The translations under genes were made by a program, and so were the position numbers. DNA of 64,000 nt. Source: Leucobacter viscericola (GTDB lineage Bacteria > Actinomycetota > Actinomycetes > Actinomycetales > Microbacteriaceae). Location of the stretch: NCBI RefSeq assembly GCF_011299575.1, contig NZ_CP049863.1, forward strand, positions 1,426,001-1,490,000, read 5' to 3'. This document shows positions 48,887 through 59,100 of this stretch, one piece after another; within the stretch, counting starts at the first letter, position 1; each line of letters starts with the position of its first letter. Under the pieces are notes generated by a model, which saw nothing but the letters and a program-made list of their open reading frames with translations, had not been told where the DNA came from and made no database searches.

Positions 48887-51614
48887 GCTTTTCCGCCCGG
48901 TACAGGAACGCGGCGGTTGCCTCGCGGCTCGTCGCACCCTTGGGAACGAACTTCAGCGTTCCATTGCGCTGTTTGTAGCCCTCAGTGATTCCGTTCGAGG
49001 CCATCCACCGAATCTCTTTCGCGAACTTGTGATTCGCGGAGACATCGGTGAACTTCGCTGAGATCGAACCGTTCGGAATCTGCTTGGAATAGTGGCGGTA
49101 CATGAAGGCCGCCATAGCCTCGCGTGTGATCGGCTCCTTCGGACCAAACTTCAGCTTGCCGCCTGCGAGCTTGGTGCCAGTCGTCACCTTCGTCTCGTAG
49201 GCCCACATAATCTGGGTGTAGAACTTGTCCCCGGGCTTCACATCGACGAACGGAGACTTGCCCTTTGGTGTGTAGTTCTTGACGCCGCTGTCGCGGTACA
49301 AGAAGGTGACCATTGCCTCGCGGCTCACCTTCTCAGCAGGCATGAACTTGAGCGTGCCGTCCTGCTGCCTGTATCCGGTCGTGATGCCCTTGCCCGCGAG
49401 CCACGCGATGGGTTCGTAGAACTTGTGGTTCTTTGGCACATCGGTGAACTTGTCTGGCTTGGGAGCAACATCGGCAGGAACCACCTCGGTGGTTGCCCAG
49501 CCAATGAGCTCGTTGAGAGCAGAGTGCACTGCAACCTTGTGGCTGCCCAGTGCTGCGTCGGCGGGAACCGTCAGCGTGAGGGTCTTGTTCTGCACCGCAG
49601 CACTACCCAGGACTCGCGGGGCAGAGAACAGCAGCCCGGTGAGCGTCTCTCCATCGTAATCAGCGGTGGGCAGTGTTATGGTGAGGGTCTCCCCCTGCTT
49701 CACCTTTGAGGGCATCGAGATGCCCCCGCGAGCCGCATCGGTCAGGTCGGCCTCGGTCACCGCGGGCAGCGCCGGCGTTGTGTGCTCAACCGAGCAGGAA
49801 TCGCAGGTCACACCGAGCGTGGCGCCTACGGCCGACACCGGCAGCGTGACACCGTGGGCGCGATTCGACAGCTTCGCAGTGAACGAGGTTGTCGCGGTCC
49901 CGGCAACTGCCGTATCGGGCACCGCCCAGGTGAGCGCAAGACCGTTGAGAGTCAACTCTGCTGGCAAGGAGGACGCGTCAACGGTTGCTGCCGATCCCAA
50001 CCCGCTCAGGTCGATCGTCGCCACCCCGCCGGTCACCGGAACCTTACCGGTGTTGGTCGCCGAGAGCTGGTACTCGATGGTGTCGCCTGGAGCGACTGCA
50101 CCCGAGGCAGGAGTGCTCGTGAGCGACAGGGTCCAGGGTGATGACCAGGCGGGTTTACCCGCGTTGTAGATCCACGACTGGAAGAACGGATCGAGATCCT
50201 TACCGGAGAGTTCTTCGGCCAGGGCCTGAAACTCGACTGTGGTCTGGCTCGTGCCGTTATTGCGCGCGTTCCACTCCTTGAGCAGCTGGTCAAACACGCT
50301 CGGGGTCAGCGACTGCTTCAGCGCTTCGTAGGCCATCGCGCCTCGGGTGTACACCTGCCAGTCGAACAATTGGCGCGGATCCGTCATCGCCCCGGGCGGA
50401 ACGGTCCATCTCGCGTGAGACGAGGCCGTGCTATTCCAGGTGTTGTAGTAGGTGTCTGCCGTTTTGGCTCCCCCGGTCACCTCTTGCGTGTACATCGCTG
50501 AGGCGTAGGTTGCCATGCCCTCGCTGATCCAGATGCTGTTCCAGTCTCGCGGGGTGACACCGTCACCGAACCACTGGTGTGCGATCTCGTGCACTAGCGT
50601 GCCAAGCGAAACGCTGCGCTCAAAATAGGATCGATCCTGCGTCTCAAGCGCGTATCCCAGTGTCGTGATGTCTACGACGATGCCGGTGCTGCCACCGGGA
50701 TAGGGGCCGTACTTTGATTCGAGGAAGTTGATGATCCCCTCGATTTGGCCGCGCCGCGTCTGAATTGTTGCCTGGTTGGCTGTCGTGACGGCCGGATCCA
50801 CGAAGGTCCACTCTTGAATCGTGCGTCCGCTCGAGAGGTTAATGGGGGCGTTGTAAACGAGGTAGTTGCCGATCGAGACCATCGTGGCCATCGTCGCCTG
50901 CTGCCGCTCTTGTTTCCACTGCCAGGTCGTCTCGGTGCCGTCGGCCGACGGGGTCTTTGCCACGAGTTCACCGTTGCTCGCGGCCGCAGCATCTTTGCCG
51001 CCGATCTGAGTCGGGATCGTGAACGCAAAATCAAACGTCGCTTTGTCTGCGGGGGTGTTGTTGCTCGGGATCCAGGTCATCGTTCCGACCGGTTGCCCCA
51101 GTGCCGTCGCTCCGTCGGCGGTCTGTACCCAGCCTTCCTGCGAGCCATCAAGGTCGTTGTGTGTGACGGGCGTGCCCGAGTACGCGACCTCTACCGTGAA
51201 CTCGCCCGCCGGGATCGGGGTCGCCGGGGTGATGTGCAGCTTGAACGACTCGATGGAGGGATCGGAGCTGCGCGTGAATGCCGCATCAACACCGTTTACT
51301 TTGAGGGAATCAACGTTCAGCCCCTCGAAGTCGAGCGAGAAGGATCGCAGCGGCTGCGCCGCGGTGGCCGTGATGGTGGTGACCGCCGTAATCGACTTGT
51401 CAGCCAGGTAGTGCAGCTTAACGTCGTAGTGAGTGACGTCGTATCCGGTGTTACCGATGCCCGCGAAGAGCGAGTCACCAATAGTGGGTGCTCCGTCGAT
51501 TGGGTCGACAGCGCTGGCGGCGGTCGCACCGAGCGGTGCGGCGAGCGCGATTGCGACGGCTGTTGCCGCGGCAAGCCCGGCTCTGCGGGCGCGCCTCAGT
51601 GAATGAAACTCCAT
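48879..51614 (-). CDS. Secreted M1 metallopeptidase with SLH-like repeats
   Basis: 911 residues, ATG. Signal peptide 1-36 ('AAATAVAIALAAPLGATAASA'). Peptidase part about 50-480: zinc site H342-E343-x-x-H346 with E365 in 'WISEGMATY', and an exopeptidase-like loop 'GYALETQ' at 320-326 in place of GAMEN. Residues about 490-700 are two beta modules. From about 715 three SLH-like repeats ('FTDVPKNHKFYEPIAWLAGKGITTGY'). The enzyme is thus an aminopeptidase-like protein held at the cell surface. No sortase signal. Likely processes peptides outside the cell. Confidence 0.9.
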   Translation of the reverse strand: MEFHSLRRARRAGLAAATAVAIALAAPLGATAASAVDPIDGAPTIGDSLFAGIGNTGYDVTHYDVKLHYLADKSITAVTTITATAAQPLRSFSLDFEGLNVDSLKVNGVDAAFTRSSDPSIESFKLHITPATPIPAGEFTVEVAYSGTPVTHNDLDGSQEGWVQTADGATALGQPVGTMTWIPSNNTPADKATFDFAFTIPTQIGGKDAAAASNGELVAKTPSADGTETTWQWKQERQQATMATMVSIGNYLVYNAPINLSSGRTIQEWTFVDPAVTTANQATIQTRRGQIEGIINFLESKYGPYPGGSTGIVVDITTLGYALETQDRSYFERSVSLGTLVHEIAHQWFGDGVTPRDWNSIWISEGMATYASAMYTQEVTGGAKTADTYYNTWNSTASSHARWTVPPGAMTDPRQLFDWQVYTRGAMAYEALKQSLTPSVFDQLLKEWNARNNGTSQTTVEFQALAEELSGKDLDPFFQSWIYNAGKPAWSSPWTLSLTSTPASGAVAPGDTIEYQLSATNTGKVPVTGGVATIDLSGLGSAATVDASSLPAELTLNGLALTWAVPDTAVAGTATTSFTAKLSNRAHGVTLPVSAVGATLGVTCDSCSVEHTTPALPAVTEADLTDAARGGISMPSKVKQGETLTITLPTADYDGETLTGLLFSAPRVLGSAAVQNKTLTLTVPADAALGSHKVAVHSALNELIGWATTEVVPADVAPKPDKFTDVPKNHKFYEPIAWLAGKGITTGYRQQDGTLKFMPAEKVSREAMVTFLYRDSGVKNYTPKGKSPFVDVKPGDKFYTQIMWAYETKVTTGTKLAGGKLKFGPKEPITREAMAAFMYRHYSKQIPNGSISAKFTDVSANHKFAKEIRWMASNGITEGYKQRNGTLKFVPKGATSREATAAFLYRAEKLR

Positions 51615-51813
51615 TGTTTACACTTTCTCATCGACGGCGGGCAGCACAATAACTGCGGACCCCCCGGTCGACGTAGTCGCTTCTGAGTAGGCCCATGCGA
51701 ACCTCGCATCAGATTAGCTGACTGGGAGTTGCCTGACAAGAGTTTTGGTCGGGTGCTGGACGTTTGTTCGCGTCGGTACTCGAAACCGACCCCGTTTACG
51801 AAGCCGATCGGAG

Positions 51814-51886
51814 TGGATCTGAGGGGAATCGAACCCCTGACCTTCTCATTGCGAACGAGACGCGCTACCAACTGCGCCACAGACCC
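51814..51886 (-). tRNA. tRNA-Ala (anticodon CGC)
   Basis: 73 nt. Acceptor GGGTCTG pairs with CAGATCC, discriminator A; D-arm GCGC...GCGC; anticodon stem TCTCG/TGAGA with loop TTCGCAA, giving CGC; T-arm CAGGGG-TTCGATT-CCCCTC. CCA is not encoded. Confidence 0.95.
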
Positions 51887-51950
51887 TTACGGCGAACAAC
51901 ATTACCAGCCGCACGACCACCGCACGAAATTAGCAGAGATTCGGTGCGGG

Positions 51951-53000
51951 CTAGCTGGCATTGCGACGACGGCGCAGCACGGCATCGAGATCGGGCATGC
52001 CCTCGCTCGTGTCTCCAACGACGCCCATACGGCTCAGGCGAACACGCGCTTCTTGTTCCTGAGCCTGTTGTGCCTGCTTCTGCGCCTGGGCGCGAGCTTG
52101 CTCCCGAGCAAATTTCAGCTGCTCGGCCTGCGCGGCACGCTTGCGCTCAACCTCGGCAGCATCGATGCTCTGGGCTGCCGCTGTCTGCGATGTCTGGGCA
52201 CGAGCGACCTGTTCGCGAGCTTCCTGCAGCAGCATCGAATCCTGCTGGTTCTCACGCACCGGCGCCTGACCAGATCGAGCACGGGCGCGAGCAAGAGCAC
52301 GCGCCCGGTCGATGCGCTCTGCTGCCGCACGCTGAGCTGCGGCGTGCGCGGCGCTCGCTTCGGCCGTCTCACCAGTCGCGACAACCTCGTCAACAACCGG
52401 CGTAGGAGCAGCCTTGGTCACAACAGCCTGCTCGACCGCGATCGGAGCAGCCGTCGCTCGCCCCGGAGCAAGCAGCATGAGTCCCGCAAGAGCCGCCGCA
52501 AACAGCGCGGCAGACCACAGCAGGATCAGCGTGCCACTTCCGGCGATTGCCGCACCAGCGCCGACCAACAGTCCCAGCAGCCCAACCACGGCACCGAGAA
52601 ACACGACGCCGCGCACGCGCCGAACAATAGGACGACGAAGTTTTGCGGATCGTTTAATAGCGGCCTGCTTACGATTCACCTGCTGGGCACGAATTTCGGC
52701 GCGCAGCTGCTCTGCTCGGGCTTCCGACAGCTCTGCGTCGCGCTCGGCTTCTTGTCGGCGCTGTGCCGTGCGAAGGAGCTTTTCGTGTGCAAGCGCCTGC
52801 TTTGCGGTCGCCTCGAGCCGCACTTCCTGAGGGACCTCAGAAGTCTCAGCGAGAACTCGCAGCGTGCGCTGCAGCCGAAGGGCGTTGCGCTCGGCCGCGC
52901 GAAACTCCTTGCGCCGCACCCAGGCGGGCACCAAAACGGCAGCCCAAAGAAGCGCTGCCACGACGAAGATTACGCCGCCCCCGAGTCCTCCGCCTGTCAT
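51951..53000 (-). CDS. Membrane protein with long Ala/Arg/Glu-rich coiled coils
   Basis: 349 residues from the ATG at 53000. Hydrophobic helix at about 7-27 ('VIFVVAALLWAAVLVPAW'), a charged coiled coil (about 28-130), two more helices (about 140-185), then a second long coiled coil rich in Ala, Arg and Gln, ending 'GMPDLDAVLRRRRNAS'. A conserved Microbacteriaceae neighbour of galU in my recollection, sometimes called 'large exoprotein'. Role unknown; perhaps a cell-envelope scaffold. Confidence 0.7.
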   Translation of the reverse strand: MTGGGLGGGVIFVVAALLWAAVLVPAWVRRKEFRAAERNALRLQRTLRVLAETSEVPQEVRLEATAKQALAHEKLLRTAQRRQEAERDAELSEARAEQLRAEIRAQQVNRKQAAIKRSAKLRRPIVRRVRGVVFLGAVVGLLGLLVGAGAAIAGSGTLILLWSAALFAAALAGLMLLAPGRATAAPIAVEQAVVTKAAPTPVVDEVVATGETAEASAAHAAAQRAAAERIDRARALARARARSGQAPVRENQQDSMLLQEAREQVARAQTSQTAAAQSIDAAEVERKRAAQAEQLKFAREQARAQAQKQAQQAQEQEARVRLSRMGVVGDTSEGMPDLDAVLRRRRNAS

Positions 53001-53083
53001 GCCGTTCACACTACGGTTTCGGGGCGTGATCTGGCACTCGGCGCGCCGATGAGCTGCAGTAATTGCCCACATGTTCACGAGGC

Positions 53084-53110
53084 CACGAGTCACGAGTCAC
53101 GAGTCACGAG
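53084..53110. repeat. 7-bp tandem repeat (CACGAGT, nearly four copies)
   Basis: Three full copies of CACGAGT and a partial fourth, between the GNAT gene's 3' end and the coiled-coil protein gene's 5' end. Likely variable in length; it sits where the promoter or leader of the coiled-coil gene could be. Confidence 0.8.
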
Positions 53111-53172
53111 ATTAGCAACGAGCGGCCTGCTTAAATGCCTGCTGCCAATCTGGGCACTCGTCGCTTACCTGG

Positions 53173-53793
53173 TCACTGGTCAGTGGTTTCCATCAACCGC
53201 GCCACCAGACCGCCCGGCACCTCGCCGCGCGTCAGCGCAAAACTCTCGTGGTCGCGCCAGGCGCCGTCGATATGGATGTAGTCGCTGCGGCGCCCCTCGT
53301 AGCGCATCCCCAGCTTTTCGACCACGCGCAGCGAGGCCGCGTTCTCCGGTCGAATGCAGATTTCAACGCGATGCAGGCCAAGCGCACCGAAGAGGTAGTC
53401 GATCACAAGCGCTACGGCAACGGGAGTGATCCCGAGCCCAGCGACGTGTTCAGATACCCAGTATCCAATCTGCGCCGACTGCAGCGCTCCCCCGCTCACC
53501 TCAGAGACGCTGAGTTGGCCGACGACCTGAGAGTCGTAGCGCACCACAAACGGCACACCCGTACCCGCCTTCAGCTGGCGCCGAAGCGAGCGAATGGTCG
53601 GCCGCAAGACCACCGAACCCGGCACGATGCCCCGTCCGGAGGGATGCGTCGCCTCCCACTTTTGCAGCCAGTGCCGGTTATCAACCAACAGCTGGCGCAG
53701 CGGTTCGGCGTCTGACAGCCGCACGAGCCGCACCTCTACACGACCGGCAACGAGAGTCCCCGGATCTTCGATGGAGCGACCGAGCGGAGCCAT
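53173..53793 (-). CDS. GNAT-family N-acetyltransferase, RimJ/RimL-like
   Basis: 206 residues, ATG, 3 bases after the galU stop, so in the galU operon. 'VEVRLVRLSDAEPLRQLLVDNRHWL' at the start, 'QIGYWVSEHVAGLGITPVAVALVIDYLF' (acetyl-CoA loop) and 'HRVEICIRPENAASLRVVEKLGMRYEG' are typical of RimJ/RimL acetylation of protein N-termini. The exact target, ribosomal S5 or otherwise, is unknown. Confidence 0.85.
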   Translation of the reverse strand: MAPLGRSIEDPGTLVAGRVEVRLVRLSDAEPLRQLLVDNRHWLQKWEATHPSGRGIVPGSVVLRPTIRSLRRQLKAGTGVPFVVRYDSQVVGQLSVSEVSGGALQSAQIGYWVSEHVAGLGITPVAVALVIDYLFGALGLHRVEICIRPENAASLRVVEKLGMRYEGRRSDYIHIDGAWRDHESFALTRGEVPGGLVARLMETTDQ

Positions 53794-53796
53794 GAG

Positions 53797-54726
53797 CTAG
53801 GCGCCGGTTTTTTGTGCGCGCAGCTGGTCTGCGAACTCCAGCACCCACTCAGTGATTTCGTCACCGAGATCGTGGTGGTCAACACCAAGCAGCACGTTCG
53901 CCTTGATCCAATCGGCACGATCACCCGTGTCATATCGACGCCCGCGGAAAATCACACCGTACACGGGCCCCTCGCCCTTGCCCTCGGCGAGGTAGTTGAG
54001 CGCGTCAGTCAGCTGAATTTCGCCGCCACGACCGGGCTCAAGCGTGTCGATCACGTCAAAAATCTCGGGGCGCAGCACGTAGCGTCCGATGACCGCGAGG
54101 TTCGAGGGAGCATCCGCAACATCGGGCTTCTCGACAAGGCCGGTGATCTTCACGACGTCAGGATCGTCCGTCGTCTCGACGGCAGCACAACCGTAGAGGT
54201 GGATCGATGCCTCGGGCACCTCCATCAGCGCGATGACAGTGGCCTCGCGCGCATCATGCTCGGCGACCATACGATCGAGCAGCGGATCCCGCGCATCAAT
54301 CAGGTCATCACCGAGCAGCACGGCAAACGACTCGTTGCCGACGTGACGACGCGCGCGCCCAACCGCGTGACCGAGGCCAAGCGGCTGGCCCTGACGCAGA
54401 AAGTGCACCTCGGCGAGCTCACTCGACTCGTGCACCTTGCCGAGCTTGCCTTCGTCGCCCTTGCGCTCGAGGGTGTATTCCAGCTCAGGCACGCTGTCGA
54501 AGTGGTTAATGAGGTTGTCTTTATTGCGCCCCGTGATGATGAGCACGTCATCCAGCCCAGCCGCCGCTGCCTCTTCGACCACGTACTGAATCGCGGGCTT
54601 ATCCACGATCGGCAGCATCTCTTTGGGCATGGCCTTTGTCGCTGGCAAGAACCTTGTTCCAAGGCCTGCCGCGGGTACCACTGCTTTGGTCACTGCCCGA
54701 GCGGGCATGCGCTGAGAATCAGTCAT
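53797..54726 (-). CDS. galU: UTP-glucose-1-phosphate uridylyltransferase
   Basis: 309 residues from the ATG at 54726; the frame runs back further into the folate gene's promoter without a start signal. It makes UDP-glucose from UTP and glucose-1-P. 'AVVPAAGLGTRFLPATKAMPKEMLPIVDKPAIQYVVEEA' is the canonical nucleotide-binding signature, followed by 'QGQPLGLGHAVGRARRHV', 'LLGDDLID' and 'GRYVLRPEIFDVI'. Feeds the UDP-glucose dehydrogenase gene 5 kb away. Operon with the GNAT gene. Confidence 0.95.
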   Translation of the reverse strand: MTDSQRMPARAVTKAVVPAAGLGTRFLPATKAMPKEMLPIVDKPAIQYVVEEAAAAGLDDVLIITGRNKDNLINHFDSVPELEYTLERKGDEGKLGKVHESSELAEVHFLRQGQPLGLGHAVGRARRHVGNESFAVLLGDDLIDARDPLLDRMVAEHDAREATVIALMEVPEASIHLYGCAAVETTDDPDVVKITGLVEKPDVADAPSNLAVIGRYVLRPEIFDVIDTLEPGRGGEIQLTDALNYLAEGKGEGPVYGVIFRGRRYDTGDRADWIKANVLLGVDHHDLGDEITEWVLEFADQLRAQKTGA

Positions 54727-54802
54727 GCGCTTCAGCCTAGTATCCCGGCTATTTCCCACCAACTTCTCGACGTTCAGCCCGCAGATTCCGTAGGCTGAAG
54801 GT

Positions 54803-55450
54803 GTGCCCACAAACCAGCGCAGCGAACGCAGCGAGAGCCGACGCGATACGACGCAGCGTGACGGAGTACAGCCCCGAACCAAGCCGCAGATCCGAGCGAC
54901 AGTGCGCACAAGCCGGGCCAAACGAAGCCTCGAAGCACGGCAGAGAGTTCGGGATCAGCTCACCGCACAACTCATCTCGCTCGCCACGCAACGCAACGCC
55001 AAGGCCGTCTCCTGCTACCTCCCGACACCGGGCGAACCCGACACCACGGGGTTCATCGATTGGGCACGCGCGCATAACATCGACGTTTTCCTCCCGATAT
55101 CCCGCGAAGACCGTGGCCTAGATTGGGCCCGCCTCGGCGCGGCAGGCACCACCACGGGACTCCACGGCATCCAAGAGCCAGTCGGAGAAAAGCACTCGGG
55201 CGAAATCCTGAGCCACCTAGATCTCCTCGTCATTCCCGCCTGCGCGGTCGACGAACAGGGCATGAGGCTCGGGTGGGGCCTCGGATACTACGACAGGCTG
55301 CTCGCTTCACTGAATACGCTCCCTCCGGTTTTTGCCGTGATCCACGACGACGAACTCTTGGCACACATTCCAGCAGATACCCACGACATTCCTGTTAGCG
55401 GAGTCATCACTCCCACCCAAACCAGGTTGTTTAGCAACAACCCAGGCTAA
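54803..55450 (+). CDS. 5-formyltetrahydrofolate cyclo-ligase
   Basis: 215 residues, GTG. Converts 5-formyl-THF to 5,10-methenyl-THF with ATP. The C-terminal signature 'LVIPACAVDEQGMRLGWGLGYYDRLLA' and 'VFAVIHDDELL' are diagnostic; the basic N-terminal extension of about 30 residues is atypical. Divergent from galU, and 11 bp before the zinc-ribbon gene. Confidence 0.9.
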   Translation: MPTNQRSERSESRRDTTQRDGVQPRTKPQIRATVRTSRAKRSLEARQRVRDQLTAQLISLATQRNAKAVSCYLPTPGEPDTTGFIDWARAHNIDVFLPISREDRGLDWARLGAAGTTTGLHGIQEPVGEKHSGEILSHLDLLVIPACAVDEQGMRLGWGLGYYDRLLASLNTLPPVFAVIHDDELLAHIPADTHDIPVSGVITPTQTRLFSNNPG

Positions 55451-55461
55451 ACTCGACGATT

Positions 55462-55752
55462 GTGCCTAACTACGCCTACCGCTGCGCCAAGTGCGACCAC
55501 GCCTTCGACATCTACCAGTCGTTCACAGACGATTCCCTCACGGTGTGCCCCGAGTGCGGTGGCCCCTTGCGCAAGGTCTTCGGGTCGCTCGGCGTAACCT
55601 TCAACGGCTCGGGCTTTTACCGCACCGACTCGCGCGCCTCGGGTGACAAGAAGTCGAGCGGCTCATCAGATTCGGGATCAAGCAGCGGTTCGGGATCAAG
55701 CAGCAGCTCCGGCTCAGCCAGCAGTTCGGGATCCTCCAGCGCAAGCTCTTAA
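55462..55752 (+). CDS. FmdB-type zinc ribbon protein
   Basis: 96 residues, GTG. 'MPNYAYRCAKCDHAFDIYQSF' and 'VCPECGGPLRKVFGS' carry the CxxC...CxxC zinc ribbon of the FmdB/regulatory family; the rest is a Ser/Gly tail of about 40 residues ('GSSSGSGSSSSSGSASSSGS'). Probably a nucleic-acid or protein binding regulator; role not defined. Follows the cyclo-ligase gene closely and is likely co-transcribed. Confidence 0.9.
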   Translation: MPNYAYRCAKCDHAFDIYQSFTDDSLTVCPECGGPLRKVFGSLGVTFNGSGFYRTDSRASGDKKSSGSSDSGSSSGSGSSSSSGSASSSGSSSASS

Positions 55753-55817
55753 CCACAACACGTCAGCCGGCGTTCACACATCAGCCGGACAAAAACACCT
55801 GGATCCGTCCGGCAGAC

Positions 55818-55960
55818 GTGCCAGCACCGGCCGACATGCACGATAGGTCTCGGCCGTGCCAGCACCGGCTGACAGACACGACAGGCACAACGGGTCTCGG
55901 CCGAGCCAGCACCGGCTGACAGACACAACAGCCGCACCAGCCACAACAAGTCCCGGCCGA
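55818..55960. repeat. Irregular repeats with a GCCAGCACCGGC core
   Basis: The core recurs at 55820, 55858 and 55915 (and once more at about 56027), followed by YGACA and preceded by GTCTCGGCC tracts, with spacing of 38 and 57 bp. The stretch lies between convergent genes; it is GC-rich and can form hairpins through CCGGC/GCCGG. Confidence 0.55.
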
Positions 55961-55969
55961 GCCGCCACC

Positions 55970-56185
55970 TCACCCCCAGTGCGGCGGCCGATCCCGTCGC
56001 AACTGTTCGTCGTTCTCACCGGATTTGCCAGCACCGGAAGCCCCGGAAGCCCCAGAACCACCCCACCCCTCGGGTCGATCCTCAGACGCCGCAGCGTCCA
56101 AGGAGTGATCCGACGGATTCGGGTCAACTCCCTCGGGCGCGGGTCGAGTCACACGGCGCCGTTTGCGAGCACCAGGTTCGGTCAC
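55970..56185 (-). CDS. Small conserved disordered protein
   Basis: 71 residues, ATG overlapping the stop of the upstream large gene (ATGA), so coupled to it. Begins 'MTEPGARKRRRVTRPAPEGVDP' and ends 'GENDEQLRRDRPPHWG', an ending I recall from similar actinobacterial small proteins. No fold apparent; Gly/Ser-rich middle. The pairing with the degenerate helicase suggests a shared role. Confidence 0.65.
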   Translation of the reverse strand: MTEPGARKRRRVTRPAPEGVDPNPSDHSLDAAASEDRPEGWGGSGASGASGAGKSGENDEQLRRDRPPHWG

Positions 56186-59100
56186 AGCGCCGAGTATTCC
56201 TCGGTCGCTTGAGCGTCCAAGGGATCAGCAGATTCCGAGTAGCCCAGGGTCCGCGCGATCCGCAGCGCAGCCTCGTCAGGGTCAGAGAACAGGTCGAAGC
56301 TGTGGACGCGGTAGTAGTGCCAGCCGAGCCTGCGAAGCACCGCCGGGCGCAACCGCAGGGTGTCGCGGAGGCTGTCGTGGTCTTCACCGAGGTCGAGGTC
56401 GATGGCAACTGCACGATCCCCGAGGGAGGCAGCAAGCGGGATCGCACCGCGGTAGTCGAGCGCAACCGTCAGGCCCAGCTTCTCCAAGCGGTCGGCAAGC
56501 TCGCCAACCATCGGATCACGCTCAGACGGAAGCGCCGGCGGCTCCGGTGCGGGGTTCTCCAGCGCCAGCAGTTCAGCGAGATCCACAACCCCGTGCTTGA
56601 TGCGTGCGGCGTCGAGATCCTTCGGCTTGAAGCAGCTGACGATCGTCATGGCGCGGCGCGCGCGGGTCATTGCAACGGCAAGCAGACGCTCGCCACCGGG
56701 CTGCCCGAGAGCACCAAAGTTTGAAAGCACACGCCCGTGCGGGGTGCGGCCGTAGCCAATCGAGAAGATCACGCGATCCCGACTCTGCGCGGTCGCCTGT
56801 TCGAGTGTCAGCACTGCAAATGGCTCAGCACGCTCGCCCAGCAAAAATTCGCGGTACTGCGGGAACTTCGAGAACGCCTGCAGCACAGCCTGGTAGACAC
56901 GCACCGCGTGGCGCTCGCTCGCAGTGATCACCATGAGTGATTCGCTCGAACGCTCGCTCGCGTGCTCAAGCACGAGCTGCACAACTCGATCAACCTCGGC
57001 ATCGGTGCTCTCGACGGCGCCGGTCTGCTGATCGGGCAGTCCCTGCCCGCCGTGCACAAACTCGTAGGTGAGGCTCGAGTGCCCGAGGAAGCTACCGGCC
57101 CACGGCAGCGACTGGATCGCACCGTTGTAGAAGCGGGTGTTCACAAGGCTCGTGAGATCCTCACCGCCAGCACGGTAGCTGCGAGTCAGCGTAAGCATCG
57201 GCAGCACCTCGCCCAGCTGGGCGAACGCGGAGCGGGCGTGCAACGCCTCGACATCAACTGAGACAGGCTCAGCACCAACGGCCATCTGGAACGGCATCGG
57301 ACTCTGCGTCATCGTATCGCCGAAGGCAACGACCTGGCGAGCCCTGCGAACAGCACCCAGGTTCTCAACGAGGGTCGTTGCACCGGCGTCAACAATCAGC
57401 ACCGCATCAAATCGCATGGTGTCGGGCAGCTGTGCGACCTCGTAGGGCGACATCGTCCACACGGGAGCGAGCACCGACATGAGGTTCGGCGCATACTTGC
57501 CGAGCATCGCGGCCGACACGTACCCGCTGCGCAGCGACTCGCGCAGCGCGCGGGCCTCCTGCTTGTGGTCAAGCACCGAGACGCGCCACGCGTCGGAGAG
57601 CGAACCAGCGAGCAGCGTTCCGTTCGCACCGGAGTGCGCGTCATCGACGAGACGGAAGTCGGCCTCAAGTCGCTCAATCACACTCGTGTTGGCGCTGAGC
57701 AGCGCGGGGTTCGTCTGCAGCATGCGCTCAAGCGCTGACTGCCACCAGGCAAGCTCAAGCTCGGCGGCGACCTCGTCTGAGGGCACATGCCTGGCCGACA
57801 GGTCGTCAAGCAGCCCCTCGAGGTGCGAAGCACGCAGACGCTCAATGATCGTCGTGCGCTCCTGAATGTTCTGCAGCACCTCGGATTCGCGCGACAAATC
57901 AGAGATACGAGCAGCCAAAGCGCTCAGCGACAGGTTCTTCATGCGGGCAGGATCAGTCACCGTGCCCAGCGTCTTGTCGAGCTCGTCGAGCTGCTGGTAC
58001 GCCAGCTGGAACGCAACGACCACATCGGCGATCCCGAGCGGCACCTCGGGTCGCGTGCCCGTGACCGTTGTGTAACGCTGCCACAGCACACGCTGCTGCT
58101 GAATCTGCACCAGACGCGAATACATGTCGGTGATGTGCACACCGGGGCGCACATACTCGCGAGCGAGCTTGCGCAGGCGGCGCTTGTTCGCGGCCGACAT
58201 CTCGTCACTGCCACGGGGGGCGTGCGCCGCAATCACCTCGGTGAGGGAGCGATCGTAGACCTCGGGGGTGAAGCGGTCGAGGGTATCGCGGATCCCCATC
58301 AGCAAACGCAAGAAGATGCCGAGCTCGGCGATCGTTTCGTACGGGCGCATGGAGGTCTGGCCGATGACCTCGTTCGCCATCGAGATGAGTCGCGGCAGCT
58401 GCGATTCGGCGAGGTCAACAGCCACGCCATACGCGGAACGCGCCTCTTCGGTCGAGGCAAAGTCAACGCCGTACCAGGGCGAATCTTCGGGACCGTACTG
58501 GAACTGGCCCAGACGCGCGACCTCGGTCAGTGCTTCAGCTACAGAGGATCGGTCGAGCGTCAGCTGACCCAGCGCCTGGTCGTCCAGCCGCACGGTTGTT
58601 GTCGGTGGTTTGTCGCTCAGCGCGAGCATCGTCAGCTTGCGCAGCGCCTCAAGCGGCGAGACCCCAAAACGCTTGTCGGGGGTCGATAGCGCCGACTGGT
58701 AATCGCTCAGCACACCGCGCAGGCGCACGAGTGCCTCGTCGACGTCGCGCAGCTGCTCTGGTCGCGCGTTTTCGTTGCGGCTGATCGACTCGACCAGGTT
58801 GCGACGCAGGCGGCGCGGGCTCACTGAGAGTCCGGCGAGACCAGCGCGAGTCAGGCGGTGAGTAATGCCGTCAAGGGTTGCGCGCCGCGGCGACACAACA
58901 AGAACCCGTTTGCCGGATCGCACGAGGCTGCCAATGGCGTTGACCACTGTCTGTGTGCCGCCGGTGCCGGGCAGGGTGTGCACCACAATCGAGTGCCCCG
59001 CGTCGATCTGCGCGAGCACATCCTCTTGCTCGGCATCCGCGTCGTAGAGGTAGCGGTCCGTCTCGGGCGCGCGCTCGTCGGGAGGCGTTGCACTCACCGG

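Noticed and set aside
55774..56127. Leftward 117-codon frame over the irregular repeats
   Set aside because: Out of frame with the better-supported 55970-56185 gene, which is coupled to the helicase-like gene.
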